The translations under genes and the position numbers were made by a program. Positions 7,706 to 16,792 of a stretch of DNA of 64,000 bases are shown here, in pieces; position 1 is the stretch's first letter, and each line of letters begins with the position of its first letter. Origin of the DNA: Sphingobium sp. EM0848 (GTDB lineage: Bacteria; Pseudomonadota; Alphaproteobacteria; Sphingomonadales; Sphingomonadaceae); the NCBI RefSeq assembly GCF_013375555.1, contig NZ_JABXWB010000005.1, positions 1,576,001-1,640,000 on the forward strand, read 5' to 3'. Below the pieces are notes generated by a model. That model ran no database searches. It was not told where the DNA came from and worked only from the letters and a program-made list of their open reading frames with translations.

Positions 7706-8340
7706 GCCGCGATCCGATCCAGACGATAGAGGGCAGCGCCCTGCCGCTGCTGTTCGACAATATCGACACCGACATCATCATCCCCTCGCGTGAGATGAAA
7801 TCGGTGGGCAAGACAGGGCTTGCCGACGGGCTATTCGCTGGCTGGCGCTATGTCGCGGTCGGCAGCCGGGAGGCCAAGCCCGATTTCCTGATGAACCGTC
7901 CGCCGTTCGACAAGGCGGTCGTCCTGATCGCAGGTGAGAATGTCGGCTGCGGGTCGAGCCGCGAACATGCGGTCTGGGCGCTGCATGAATATGGCTTCCG
8001 CGCGGTGGTCGCGCCGTCCTTCAACCCGATCTTCCGCAATAATTGCGTCCGCAACGGCGTCGTGCCTGTGCAACTTCCCGCCGACCAGGCGGGTGCACTG
8101 GGCGAGGCGATACAGGCCGCGGATGGCGCGGAGCCGGTCATTGTCGATCTCGACGCCATGACCGTGCGCAGCGGCGCGACCGGCCCCTTCGCCTTCGTGC
8201 TGGAGGATGATGCCCGCCTGATGCTCTGCAATGGCTGGGACGCCGTGGATCTCAGCCTTCAGCACAAGGGTGCGATCGACGGCTGGCGCGATGCCGATCG
8301 TCAGCGTCGCCCCTGGATCTATTTGAAGGCTGGCCGATGA
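7702..8340 (+). CDS. leuD: Aconitase-superfamily hydratase, small subunit (LeuD-like)
   Basis: A 212-residue swivel-domain subunit. DNIDTDIIIPSREMKSVGK is the usual opening, GENVGCGSSREHAVWAL forms the substrate-gripping loop, and FNPIFRNNCVRNGVVPVQLP is the conserved C-terminal segment. It pairs with the large subunit (ATGA overlap) to complete the active site. The loop after the first strand, which sets substrate size in this family, can be compared with known maleate and citraconate hydratases to choose between them. It is the last gene before the insertion sequence, so any further genes of this transcript may have been displaced. Confidence 0.88.
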   Translation: MSRDPIQTIEGSALPLLFDNIDTDIIIPSREMKSVGKTGLADGLFAGWRYVAVGSREAKPDFLMNRPPFDKAVVLIAGENVGCGSSREHAVWALHEYGFRAVVAPSFNPIFRNNCVRNGVVPVQLPADQAGALGEAIQAADGAEPVIVDLDAMTVRSGATGPFAFVLEDDARLMLCNGWDAVDLSLQHKGAIDGWRDADRQRRPWIYLKAGR

Positions 8341-8460
8341 CCGAAACACTGCTTCCGGCCATATTTCTGCTTGAAATGCCGGCTGCTCTCAGCATGGAGC
8401 TATGCCAGCAAGTATATTTAACATAATGAATATTATCGATCTAAACGAATGTAAGCGCCG

Positions 8461-8499
8461 GATAGAAATGACACCCCTCTGCTAGATAGAAATGACACC
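8461..8499. repeat. Left IS end: tandem GATAGAAATGACACC
   Basis: Two identical 15-base copies start 24 bases apart (8461 and 8485). The inner one is the inverted mate of 10111-10125. Two copies one to two helical turns apart suggest paired transposase-binding sites. Confidence 0.85.
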
Positions 8500-8561
8500 G
8501 TCGGGCGTCCTTAGCAGAGCTCGGTGGCATGGTCCTCCTGGCAGTTCGGGAGGACGCGCTT

Positions 8562-9977
8562 ATGCCGGTGGTTGCGATGAGCGATGGCGAGCTTTTGCGG
8601 TTTGATACATTGTCACGTGTGGAGCGCGGCGAACTTCGGGTTGAGGATGCGGCGCTTCTGCTGGGATTGCAGCGCCGGCAGATTTTCCGGTTGCTGGAAC
8701 GGTTGCGGACCGATGGTGCTTCAGGCCTGGTGTCGCGCAAACGTGGCCGGCCGAGCAACCGGCGTCACAGCGAGGCCTTTCGCGGGCGGATTCTATCGAT
8801 CGTGCGCGAACATTATCATGACTTCGGACCCACCCTGGCCCGAGAATATCTGGCGGAACGTCATGCTATCAGCATCGGCTGCGAGACATTGCGGCAGTTG
8901 ATGATCGAGGCGGGCATTTGGCAGGATCGCGCTGCCCGTCGTTCTCGGCCCTATCAGCCACGCCATCGGCGGGAGTGCCGTGGCGAGCTGGTCCAGATCG
9001 ACGGCTCGGAGCACGCCTGGTTCGAGACGCGTGGTCCGAAATGCACGCTGCTTGTCTATATCGACGACGCGACCAGCGAGCTGCTGCATCTCAAGATGGT
9101 CGAGAGTGAAAGCACCTTTTCCTACATGGAGGCGACACGCGAATATATCGAGCGGCACGGCAAGCCGGTGGCCTTTTATTCCGACAAGCATTCGGTGTTC
9201 CGCAACGCCAAGGCGACGGCGAAGGGTGATGGCATGACGCATTTCGGGCGCGCGCTCGATGCGCTGAACATCGAGATCATCTGCGCCAACTCGCCGCAGG
9301 CCAAGGGCCGGGTCGAACGGGCGAACGGCACCTTGCAGGATCGCCTGGTCAAGGCGATGCGCCTGGAAGGCATATCGACGATTGCGGACGCCAACGCCTT
9401 TCTGAGCAGCTATCGCCTAACGCACAATGCGCGTTTTGCGCGCCCGGCGGCAGGCAGTCGTGATCTGCACCGCCCTCTGGCGCCGCGGGATGATCTGCAC
9501 TCCGTCATGGTCTGGCGCGAAAAGCGGAAGGTGTCAAAGGCACTGACGCTGCATTACAACAAGATTCTGTTCATTCTGGAGCCGACTGCGATCAGCAAGG
9601 CCCTGGTAGGTAAGCGTGTCCACATCTGCGAATATCCTGATGGCCAGGTCGAGATCCGTCATGAGGAGCGCTCCCTTCCCTATCGCCTGTTCGACAAGAT
9701 GCCCCGGATCAATCAACCTGCCATTGTCGACAACAAGCATCTCGACGCGGCACTGATGCTGGCGAAGCAGATCCAGGCGATGGCGCCGCATCACCGGCAG
9801 CGGAACAATAATGCGCCTGCCCGCCGCGACCAGCCCATGCATCTGTTCCCCGAGCCGGAAGCGCCGGCAAAGGTCGATCGCCGTCGCCTGGGCGGTCCCA
9901 AGCTCAAGCGTGGCCCCCGGCTCAGCGAGGCCGAGTTGCAGGCGCGGGGCACGCTGGAGTTTGTGAAGGCCCGCTGA
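8562..9977 (+). CDS. ISNCY/IS1202-type DDE transposase
   Basis: A 471-residue transposase. Residues ~1-65 are a helix-turn-helix (RVERGELRVEDAALLLGLQ, then RQIFRLLERLR) followed by a basic RKRGRPSNRRHS linker, then a second DNA-binding segment. The integrase core shows DDE residues: Asp in LVQIDGSEHAWFE, Asp in AFYSDKHSVFRN and Glu in KGRVERANGTLQDRL. A beta-rich C-terminal domain and a basic tail follow. The ATG at 8562 is preferred over an upstream in-frame ATG at 8529 because GGGAGG lies eight bases before it. The gene appears intact, so the element may still be active. Confidence 0.9.
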   Translation: MPVVAMSDGELLRFDTLSRVERGELRVEDAALLLGLQRRQIFRLLERLRTDGASGLVSRKRGRPSNRRHSEAFRGRILSIVREHYHDFGPTLAREYLAERHAISIGCETLRQLMIEAGIWQDRAARRSRPYQPRHRRECRGELVQIDGSEHAWFETRGPKCTLLVYIDDATSELLHLKMVESESTFSYMEATREYIERHGKPVAFYSDKHSVFRNAKATAKGDGMTHFGRALDALNIEIICANSPQAKGRVERANGTLQDRLVKAMRLEGISTIADANAFLSSYRLTHNARFARPAAGSRDLHRPLAPRDDLHSVMVWREKRKVSKALTLHYNKILFILEPTAISKALVGKRVHICEYPDGQVEIRHEERSLPYRLFDKMPRINQPAIVDNKHLDAALMLAKQIQAMAPHHRQRNNNAPARRDQPMHLFPEPEAPAKVDRRRLGGPKLKRGPRLSEAELQARGTLEFVKAR

Positions 9978-10110
9978 GCCTGTCCGACCGGCGTTGACCG
10001 AGCCCGCTGCCTGCGCAGCGGGTCCATGCCCCTCCCCTCCATGTTCCGCTCACAGCAGGGCCTGCGCTGCGCTAAGCCGATGGCTCCACGCAGCCCCTGC
10101 TGTCCTCAAA

Positions 10111-10148
10111 GGTGTCATTTCTATCGGGGACAGAAAGTGCCTTTTCTA
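10111..10148. repeat. Right IS end: inverted GGTGTCATTTCTATC plus decayed copy
   Basis: GGTGTCATTTCTATC (10111-10125) is the exact inverse of the left repeats. GTGCCTTTTCTA (10137-10148) matches the same sequence at 10 of 12 positions and sits where an outer copy is expected from the left end. Confidence 0.75.
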
Positions 10149-10200
10149 AACAGCAGGAACAACGAGCATAAGCGGTGGTTTCCAAATCGAAGTGCGAAAA

Positions 10201-11130
10201 TCATCGACAAGGAGGATATTTTTCTTCGAGCGTGTCCGGATCACCCTTCTCGGCCGCCTCCAGCGCAAAGGTCTGGAAAGCCTGAAAGGCATGGCTCTGT
10301 TGCGTGTCGTGACGGCTGACCAGGCTGAAAACGCGGGTGAAGCGCAATTCCGGCACGTCAAGAGCCACAAGCTCGCCACGCCCGATTTCATCCTCGACCG
10401 AAAGCCGCGACAGGCAGGCAAGGCCAGCGCCATACGCGACCGCTCGTTTCACCGCCTCCACACTGTCGGTTTCCAGCAAGATATTGAGCGAGTTGATATA
10501 TTTGAGCGCTTCGACGGTGAAAGAGATGCGCTCGCTCGACAGCGTCTTTTCCAGCACCCAGCCCTCCTGCGCCAGATCGGCGAGATGCACGGTGCCGAGT
10601 TGCGCCAGCGGGCTGCCCGGCGCAACGCAGATAACCAGCGCGTCGCGCAGCCACGGACGGGCATCCAGATAGCTGGAATTGACCGGCGCCCCGACGAAAC
10701 CGATGTCGAGTGCCATTTTCCTCACGCCCTCCAACACATCCTGCGACGGCAGAATCTTGAGGTCGATCCGCACCTGTGGATGGCGGCGCATGAAATCGGC
10801 GCAGAGGCGCGGCAATACATAATTGCCCACTGGCGCCGCGGCACCGATGCGCAGCCGTCCGCGCAGTTCCTCCGGCATGGACAGTGCCTCCATATCGGCG
10901 ACCTGCACCAGAACCGCTCGCGCCATTTCGAGCATCGTCCGCCCACGGTCCGATAGGGTCATCCGCCGCCGCCCTCGCGTGAACAGGCTGATCCCCAGAT
11001 GGGTTTCCAGTTCCTTCAGCGACATGCTCGCCGCCGAGGGGCTCAGTCCCAATTCCTCGGACGCCCTGACAATGCTGCCTTCCCGTGCAACCGCTTCGAA
11101 CACGGCAAGCTGACGAAGCGTGATCCGCAC
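10201..11130 (-). CDS. LysR-family transcriptional regulator
   Basis: A 309-residue LysR-type regulator with an N-terminal winged HTH (TLRQLAVFEAVAREGS, then LGLSPSAASMSLKELE) and the two-lobed effector domain from residue ~85. A GTG at 11130 is chosen as start because AAAGGG precedes it and LysR proteins normally begin with the MRITLRQL-like motif; an in-frame TTG at 11145 is less likely. It lies 33 bases downstream of the LuxR gene on the same strand and may be co-transcribed with it. The insertion sequence ends about 50 bases past its stop, so a former target on that side may have been separated. Target unknown. Confidence 0.85.
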   Translation of the reverse strand: MRITLRQLAVFEAVAREGSIVRASEELGLSPSAASMSLKELETHLGISLFTRGRRRMTLSDRGRTMLEMARAVLVQVADMEALSMPEELRGRLRIGAAAPVGNYVLPRLCADFMRRHPQVRIDLKILPSQDVLEGVRKMALDIGFVGAPVNSSYLDARPWLRDALVICVAPGSPLAQLGTVHLADLAQEGWVLEKTLSSERISFTVEALKYINSLNILLETDSVEAVKRAVAYGAGLACLSRLSVEDEIGRGELVALDVPELRFTRVFSLVSRHDTQQSHAFQAFQTFALEAAEKGDPDTLEEKYPPCR

Positions 11131-11163
11131 CTGAACCCTTTGCAAAAACCTGTCCCTCGCCTT

Positions 11164-12252
11164 TTACGCAATAGCCAGCACGCTGGTCAGAATATTGCGG
11201 ACCAGTTCCGCCTGCCCCCGCGAGCCGGTTTTGGAATAGACCTTCTTGGAATAATTGCGCGCGGTTTCCACCGTAATGCCCAACTCCCGCGCTGCTTCCT
11301 GGATCGAGAGTCCGCCGGCAATCGCCCATGCCAGCCGAGCTTCGCTGGGCAGCAGGCCGAACAGGTCCGTCAACTGTTCGCAGCGGTCGGCCTGTGACCA
11401 GCGATCGCCGCTCAGATAGGCGATGGCCACCGGCTTGGAACTGGATGAGACCGATTGGCTGTGAATGGGCGCGATCAGCATGTCCATCCACGGATCGCGG
11501 CTGAGGTTGATTGCTTTGGGGCGGCTGTCTCCATCCTCGGCATAGCGCTTCACCAGTGCCGTCAGTTCGCGATCCAACGCCGGTGAAGCAGGCGTCAGCC
11601 GGTCGTAACGTCCGCGCCTGAGTACCGTGTTCCGCTGGAAAAGCTGTTCGACATGAGGGGTCATGTCGATGATCCGGCAGCGGGCGTCCAGCGTCAGCCA
11701 GCCGAAATTCAACCGCCCGAACGCCTCCGATGTCACCGATGAACGAAACCGTTCCCGTTCGAAGGCCACGAAGCTGCGTAGCGCGATTCGCAGGTGCGGA
11801 ACCAGCGCGGTCAGCAGGGAACCGACCGCGGTGCCGATCTCCCGCCCGCCCACGCAGCCAAGCCAGGCGTCGACGCCGCTTGGCTCGGTCACCCGAACGG
11901 AACGCATGTTCGTCATGCCCTGCGGCAGCATCAGCTCTTCGTGGAAGGATCGATGAACCGGATCATTGGGATCGATCAGTTCCTCCAGCGAATAGACGCG
12001 CCCCTCGCGCATGTGGCGATAGGCCAGCGGGTCCCGGGCATATTTTTCGAGGAACAGGGTCCGAAAATGCGCGGGCGGGGTCACGCCCGCATAGAGTTCG
12101 ATGACCGTATCCTCGTCGATGGTGCGGAAAATCAGCGTCACATAGATCGCCCCCGTGCGCGCACGCAATTTTTCGAGAAACCCGTTCCACAGGGGTTGCT
12201 CGAACATGCCCTCATGAAGGGCCGCCAATAATCCGCCATCGTCCAGTCGCAT
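11164..12252 (-). CDS. LuxR-type HTH transcriptional regulator
   Basis: A 362-residue regulator whose last ~65 residues form a LuxR/GerE helix-turn-helix (LLPSEARLAWAIAGGLSIQE, then ELGITVETARNYSKKVYSKT). The preceding ~290 residues have no acyl-homoserine-lactone domain that I recognise. They look like a GAF/PAS-type sensory region, as in the many solo LuxR proteins of sphingomonads. It is divergent from cysD (87 bases between the starts) and followed on the same strand by a LysR gene. The GGGAGG upstream is about 16 bases from the ATG, longer than ideal. Regulation of the sulfate genes is possible from position only. Confidence 0.8.
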   Translation of the reverse strand: MRLDDGGLLAALHEGMFEQPLWNGFLEKLRARTGAIYVTLIFRTIDEDTVIELYAGVTPPAHFRTLFLEKYARDPLAYRHMREGRVYSLEELIDPNDPVHRSFHEELMLPQGMTNMRSVRVTEPSGVDAWLGCVGGREIGTAVGSLLTALVPHLRIALRSFVAFERERFRSSVTSEAFGRLNFGWLTLDARCRIIDMTPHVEQLFQRNTVLRRGRYDRLTPASPALDRELTALVKRYAEDGDSRPKAINLSRDPWMDMLIAPIHSQSVSSSSKPVAIAYLSGDRWSQADRCEQLTDLFGLLPSEARLAWAIAGGLSIQEAARELGITVETARNYSKKVYSKTGSRGQAELVRNILTSVLAIA

Positions 12253-12338
12253 GACTAATATGTACAGCCTCCCATATGGGAGGTCCAGCCTTCTCCTTCT
12301 TCTGCCATCAGGCTGTCATAAAAGAAGGTGGGTGAACG

Positions 12339-13250
12339 ATGATCGATTCGAAAAGGCTGACGCATTTGGAGCGTCTGGAGGCGGAGAGCATCCATATATT
12401 GCGGGAGGTAGTGGCGGAGGCTGAGAAGCCTGTGATGCTGTATTCCGTGGGCAAGGACAGCGCGGTGATGCTGCATCTGGCGCGCAAGGCGTTTTATCCC
12501 TCGCCCCCGCCTTTCCCCCTGCTGCACGTCGACACGACCTGGAAGTTCAAGGCGATGTACGAGCTGCGCGACCGCATGGCGCGCGAGAGCGGCATGGAAC
12601 TTCTGGTCTATCACAACCCCGAAGCGCAGGAACGCGGCATCAACCCGTTCGACCACGGCGCGCTGCACACCGACATGTGGAAGACCGAAGGCTTGAAGCA
12701 GGCGCTCAACCTCTACGGCTTCGACGCAGCCTTTGGCGGCGCGCGCCGCGACGAGGAAAAGAGCCGGGCGAAGGAGCGCATCTTCTCCTTCCGCACCGCC
12801 TCGCACGGCTGGGACCCCAAGAACCAGCGGCCGGAACTGTGGAACCTCTACAACGCCCGCAAGAACAAGGGCGAGAGCATCCGCGTCTTCCCGATCAGCA
12901 ACTGGACCGAGCTGGATATCTGGCAATATATCCACCTGAACGACGTGCCGATCGTGCCGCTCTATTTTGCCGAGGAACGCCCGACCGTGGAGCGCGACGG
13001 CATGTTGCTGATGGTCGATGATGAACGCTTCCCGCTGAAGGAAGGCGAGACGCCGGTGATGCGCTCGATCCGCTTCCGCACGCTGGGCTGCTATCCGCTG
13101 ACCGGCGCGGTCGAGAGCAAGGCCAAGACGCTGCCCGAAGTCATTCAGGAAACGCTGCTCACCACCACATCGGAACGGCAGGGCCGCGCCATCGACAAGG
13201 ACGCCGGCGGCGCCGGCATGGAAAAGAAGAAGCAGGAGGGGTATTTCTAA
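12339..13250 (+). CDS. cysD: Sulfate adenylyltransferase subunit 2
   Basis: A 303-residue ATP sulfurylase catalytic subunit. The PP-loop [19 protein letters not shown] is at residues ~35-55, with [10 protein letters not shown] after it and the [16 protein letters not shown] active-site stretch around residue 130. CysD makes adenosine 5'-phosphosulfate from ATP and sulfate, driven by GTP hydrolysis in CysN. Its stop shares a base with the next ATG, so it is coupled to the fused cysNC gene. AGGTGG precedes the ATG. This is a complete, ordinary member of the family. Confidence 0.97.
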   Translation: MIDSKRLTHLERLEAESIHILREVVAEAEKPVMLYSVGKDSAVMLHLARKAFYPSPPPFPLLHVDTTWKFKAMYELRDRMARESGMELLVYHNPEAQERGINPFDHGALHTDMWKTEGLKQALNLYGFDAAFGGARRDEEKSRAKERIFSFRTASHGWDPKNQRPELWNLYNARKNKGESIRVFPISNWTELDIWQYIHLNDVPIVPLYFAEERPTVERDGMLLMVDDERFPLKEGETPVMRSIRFRTLGCYPLTGAVESKAKTLPEVIQETLLTTTSERQGRAIDKDAGGAGMEKKKQEGYF

Positions 13251-15157
13251 TGTCGGACGCGGATGTCATCTATAAGACCGACGCCCTCATCGCCGAGGAC
13301 ATCGACCAGTATCTCGAAACGCACCAGCACAAGACGATGCTGCGCTTCATCACCTGCGGCTCGGTGGACGATGGCAAGTCGACGCTGATCGGCCGCCTGC
13401 TCTACGACAGCAAGATGATCTTCGAGGATCAGCTGGCTGCGCTGGAAGCCGACAGCAAGCGCGTCGGCACGCAGGGGCAGGACATCGACTTCGCCCTCCT
13501 CGTCGACGGCCTCGCCGCCGAGCGTGAGCAGGGCATCACCATCGATGTCGCCTATCGCTTCTTCAACACTGAAAAGCGCAAGTTCATCGTCGCCGACACG
13601 CCCGGCCATGAACAATATACGCGCAACATGGTGACCGGCGCGTCCACCGCCGACCTTGCCGTCATCCTGATCGACGCGCGCAAGGGCGTGCTGACGCAGA
13701 CCCGCCGCCACAGCTATCTGGCGCACCTCATCGGCATCAAGAACATCGTCCTCGCCATCAACAAGATGGACCTGGTCGATTATGATCAGGCGGTCTATGA
13801 CGGTATCGTCAAGGACTATACCGAGTTCGCCAACTCGATCGGCATCAAGGCCTTCACGGCCATGCCCATTTCCGGCTTCAAGGGCGACAATATCACCGGT
13901 CCGTCGGAGAATACGCCCTGGTACAAGGGTCCGGCGCTGATCGAGCATCTGGAGACGGTCGAGGTCGATCAGGTCTCCGATCAGGAAAAGCCCTTCCGCA
14001 TGGCGGTCCAGTGGGTCAATCGCCCCAATCTCGACTTCCGTGGCTTTAGTGGCCAGATCGCGACCGGCACGGTGCGCAAGGGCGCCGCCATCCGCGTCCT
14101 CCCCTCGGGCAAGACCAGCACGGTCAGCCGCATCGTCACGCTGGACGGCGATCTCGATGTGGCCGTCGCGGGTCAGTCGGTGACGCTCTGCTTTGCCGAT
14201 GAGGTCGACTGCTCGCGCGGCGACGTGATCGCGGCGTCGGACAATCCGCCGCAGGCCGCCGACCAGTTCGAAGCCACCATCGTCTGGATGGCGGACGAGG
14301 AGATGCTGCCCGGCCGCCCCTATTGGCTCAAGATCGGCACGCAGACCGTCACCGCGACGGTCCAGCACCCCAAATATCAGGTCAATGTCAACACGATGGA
14401 GCATCTGGCGGCCAAGACGCTGGAGCTCAATGCCATCGGCGTCGCCAACCTGTCGACCGACAAGCAGATCGTGTTCGAACCCTATGAGGCGAACCGGACG
14501 CTGGGTGGCTTCATCCTGATCGACAAGATCACCAACGCCACGGTGGCGGCGGGGATGCTGCACTTCTCGCTCCGGCGGGCGCAGAATGTCCACTGGCAGG
14601 CGACCGACGTCAGCCGCGACTTCCACGCCAATCTCAAAAACCAGAAGCCGGCCGTGCTGTGGTTCACGGGACTGTCGGGCGCGGGCAAGTCGACCATCGC
14701 CAACCTTGTCGAGAAGAAGCTGGCGCGGATGAACCGCCACACCTTCCTGCTCGACGGCGACAATGTGCGTCATGGGCTGAACAAGGATCTGGGCTTCACC
14801 GATGCCGACCGGGTGGAGAATATCCGCCGCGTGGGCGAGGTGGCCAAGCTGATGACCGATGCGGGGCTGATCGTGATCACCGCCTTCATCTCGCCCTTCC
14901 GGGCCGAGCGGGACATGGTGCGGCAGATGATGCAGCCGGGCGAGTTCATCGAGGTGCATATCGACACCCCGCTGGCCGAGGCCGAGGCCCGCGACGTCAA
15001 GGGCCTCTACAAAAAGGCGCGGTCCGGGGAGCTGAAGAACTTCACCGGCATCGACAGCCCCTATGAGGCGCCGGAGGACCCGGAAATCCGCATCGACACC
15101 ACCGGCATGAGCGCCGAGGAAGCGGCCGATGCCATCGTCGCGAGGATCATCCCATGA
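13250..15157 (+). CDS. cysN/cysC: Bifunctional sulfate adenylyltransferase GTPase subunit / APS kinase
   Basis: A 635-residue fusion. Residues ~25-230 are an EF-Tu-like GTPase ([42 protein letters not shown]), then two beta-barrel domains. Residues ~460-635 are APS kinase ([19 protein letters not shown]-loop, [30 protein letters not shown]). With CysD it produces APS and phosphorylates it to PAPS. It sits between cysD and cysQ with one-base and four-base overlaps. The fusion is common in alphaproteobacteria and in NodQ. No PAPS reductase gene is visible in the window. Confidence 0.97.
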   Translation: MSDADVIYKTDALIAEDIDQYLETHQHKTMLRFITCGSVDDGKSTLIGRLLYDSKMIFEDQLAALEADSKRVGTQGQDIDFALLVDGLAAEREQGITIDVAYRFFNTEKRKFIVADTPGHEQYTRNMVTGASTADLAVILIDARKGVLTQTRRHSYLAHLIGIKNIVLAINKMDLVDYDQAVYDGIVKDYTEFANSIGIKAFTAMPISGFKGDNITGPSENTPWYKGPALIEHLETVEVDQVSDQEKPFRMAVQWVNRPNLDFRGFSGQIATGTVRKGAAIRVLPSGKTSTVSRIVTLDGDLDVAVAGQSVTLCFADEVDCSRGDVIAASDNPPQAADQFEATIVWMADEEMLPGRPYWLKIGTQTVTATVQHPKYQVNVNTMEHLAAKTLELNAIGVANLSTDKQIVFEPYEANRTLGGFILIDKITNATVAAGMLHFSLRRAQNVHWQATDVSRDFHANLKNQKPAVLWFTGLSGAGKSTIANLVEKKLARMNRHTFLLDGDNVRHGLNKDLGFTDADRVENIRRVGEVAKLMTDAGLIVITAFISPFRAERDMVRQMMQPGEFIEVHIDTPLAEAEARDVKGLYKKARSGELKNFTGIDSPYEAPEDPEIRIDTTGMSAEEAADAIVARIIP

Positions 15158-15921
15158 GCGCGGCGGTGGACAGCATGACCGACGCCGATCTCGCCGCCCA
15201 TCTGGCGGAGATTGCCGGGCGCATCCTCATCGATGTGCGGGAAAGCGGCCTGTTCAGCGCCAAGGCGCTGGGCAAGGCCGGGGACCAGACCGCCAACCAG
15301 TTCCTGTGTCATGCCCTGCGCGAAGTGCGGGGCGAGGACGGGCTGCTCTCCGAGGAGGAAAAGGACAATGCCGACCGGCTCGCCATGAGCCGGGTGTGGA
15401 TTGTCGATCCGGTCGACGGCACCCGCGAATATGGTGAGGAACGGAGCGACTGGGCGGTGCATGTGGGGCTGGCGATCGACGGCCAGCCCAGCATCGGCGC
15501 GGTCGCCCTCCCCGGTCTGGATGGCGGCACGGTGCTGCGCTCTGACAAGCCCCGCGACCTGCCTCCTGCCCCGGACAAGCTGCGCATGGTGATCAGCCGC
15601 ACCCGGCCTGCTGCCGAGGCGGTCGCGGTGGCGGAACGGCTGGGCGCCGAACTGGTCCCCATGGGTTCGGCAGGTGCCAAGGCAATGGCGGTGATCCTGG
15701 GTCAGGCCGACATCTACCTGCACTCGGGCGGCCAATATGAATGGGACAGCATGGCCCCGGTCGCGGTCGCGCAGGCCCATGGCCTCCATTGCTCGCGCAT
15801 CGACGGCTCGCCGCTCGTCTACAACCAGAGCAACGTCTACCTCCCCGACCTCCTCATCTGCCGAAAGGAACATGCGGAAAAGGTGCTGGCACTTATCGCA
15901 GAGGTTTCGGAGGCAGCCTGA
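15154..15921 (+). CDS. cysQ: 3'(2'),5'-bisphosphate nucleotidase
   Basis: A 255-residue inositol-monophosphatase-superfamily enzyme. The metal-site motif [14 protein letters not shown] is near residue 85, an upstream LLSEEEKDN supplies further metal ligands, and [12 protein letters not shown] is the second family signature near residue 195. CysQ removes the 3'-phosphate from PAP, the inhibitory by-product of PAPS use. Its ATG overlaps the cysNC stop by four bases. It converges with a methyltransferase gene, leaving only two bases between the stops. Confidence 0.95.
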   Translation: MSAAVDSMTDADLAAHLAEIAGRILIDVRESGLFSAKALGKAGDQTANQFLCHALREVRGEDGLLSEEEKDNADRLAMSRVWIVDPVDGTREYGEERSDWAVHVGLAIDGQPSIGAVALPGLDGGTVLRSDKPRDLPPAPDKLRMVISRTRPAAEAVAVAERLGAELVPMGSAGAKAMAVILGQADIYLHSGGQYEWDSMAPVAVAQAHGLHCSRIDGSPLVYNQSNVYLPDLLICRKEHAEKVLALIAEVSEAA

Positions 15922-15923
15922 GT

Positions 15924-16529
15924 TTAACGGGGTTCTCCGGCCCAATAGAGATGGCAGGGCGGAATATTCCGCCATTCGAAGCCCGTCGCCACTCTGGTGA
16001 AGCGACGGGCGAGAAGCGGTCCTACCGCCCTGCGCATCTGATAGGCCAGAAACCGGCCATCGGGCGCCAGTGCGCGGCAACTCCTGTCCATCAGGCGCTC
16101 GGCGCGGCCCGGAGGCATGGTGGAAAAGGGTAAGCCGGACAGGATGCAGTCGGCCCGGTCCATTCCCTGATCCGCCATGATGTTCAGCACATTATATGCC
16201 GATCCTCTGACAGCGATGAGGCGGCGGTCATGCATCCGTTTGCGCAGGTCACTGACGAAGGCTGCACTGGTATCGATCGCCAGCAATTGCGCATGTTCGG
16301 GCAATCGGGCCAACAGGGCACGGGTGAAAATGCCCGTTCCCGGTCCATATTCGATGACACGGGCCATGCCGCTCCAGTCGATGGGCGCGATCATGCTTTC
16401 CACCAGATGACGTGAAGCCGGAAAGGCCGAACCAACTGCCAGCGGATTTCTGAAAAATTCGCGGACAGCAAGGCCGGAAAGCACCGGCTTGCGGTTTGCA
16501 ATCAACAGCTTCTCGAACGATGCTGCCAT
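15924..16529 (-). CDS. SAM-dependent methyltransferase, PmtA-like
   Basis: A 201-residue class I methyltransferase. The SAM-binding motif I is VIEYGPGTGIFTRALL, followed by LLAIDTSAAFVSDLRKRM (motif II acidic residue) and DCILSGLPFSTMPPG (motif IV region). This pattern, including the N-terminal FFRNPLAVGSAFPAS segment, fits the phospholipid N-methyltransferase/PmtA-like group, which converts phosphatidylethanolamine toward phosphatidylcholine and shares a fold with rRNA adenine dimethylases. The length matches PmtA (~200). GGGAG lies about ten bases upstream of the ATG. The lipid substrate is inferred from family resemblance only. Confidence 0.75.
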   Translation of the reverse strand: MAASFEKLLIANRKPVLSGLAVREFFRNPLAVGSAFPASRHLVESMIAPIDWSGMARVIEYGPGTGIFTRALLARLPEHAQLLAIDTSAAFVSDLRKRMHDRRLIAVRGSAYNVLNIMADQGMDRADCILSGLPFSTMPPGRAERLMDRSCRALAPDGRFLAYQMRRAVGPLLARRFTRVATGFEWRNIPPCHLYWAGEPR

Positions 16530-16669
16530 GGCGGCTTTACTCTCCCGGTCCTATATCAGGGAAACCCATCGTTCGTTATCAGGTTCCTGCAAATCGACCA
16601 TCTGCTCGCGCAATCGCCGTCAATGGGGCATGATCCGGTCGATATTGCGCCGGAGTCGGAGCGCATCTT

Positions 16670-16770
16670 AGAGCGCGCTGCGTTAATTCGGACGCAGGGG
16701 GCACGCTCTAAGTTTTTTGTTGTTGCATCGTTTTAAGCGGAAAACCGGTTCCCACTTTTCCGCACGATGC
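16670..16770. repeat. Composite palindromic (REP-like) element
   Basis: Two adjacent hairpins. The first pairs AGAGCG (16670-16675) with CGCTCT (16704-16709) and, nested inside, CTGCGT (16679-16684) with ACGCAG (16692-16697). The second pairs GCATCGT (16725-16731) with ACGATGC (16764-16770) and GCGGAAAA (16737-16744) with TTTTCCGC (16756-16763), leaving the loop CCGGTTCCCAC. Part of the second hairpin recurs at 55880-55901 with one mismatch in 22. I associate this type with dispersed repeats of alphaproteobacterial genomes. The surrounding 16530-16792 gap holds nothing else that I can identify. Confidence 0.75.
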
Positions 16771-16792
16771 TCTGGTACAGGAAGGCGGTTTT

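Larger units (their letters stand above)
8461..10148. mobile_element. IS1202-like (ISNCY) insertion sequence
   Basis: About 1.7 kb containing one DDE transposase, flanked by repeated ends. The left end has two direct copies of GATAGAAATGACACC at 8461-8475 and 8485-8499. The right end has the inverse GGTGTCATTTCTATC at 10111-10125 and a decayed outer copy (GTGCCTTTTCTA, 10137-10148). Exact outer limits are uncertain. I could not find a convincing target duplication in the flanks, so the element may be old or have recombined. It sits between the leuD-like gene and a LysR gene, in an unusually AT-rich spot on its left side. Confidence 0.8.

Noticed and set aside
8341..8460. Hairpin-like sequence and AT-rich stretch after the leuD-like gene as terminator or attachment site
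   Set aside because: Stem pairing is broken by bulges and there is no T tract. I saw no duplicated att core or integrase, only the insertion sequence next to it.
13247..14959. Long open frame (570 codons) on the strand opposite cysNC
   Set aside because: It mirrors the codon pattern of a well-supported gene in high-GC DNA. The translation is rich in Arg, His and Asp without domains, so it is a shadow of cysNC.
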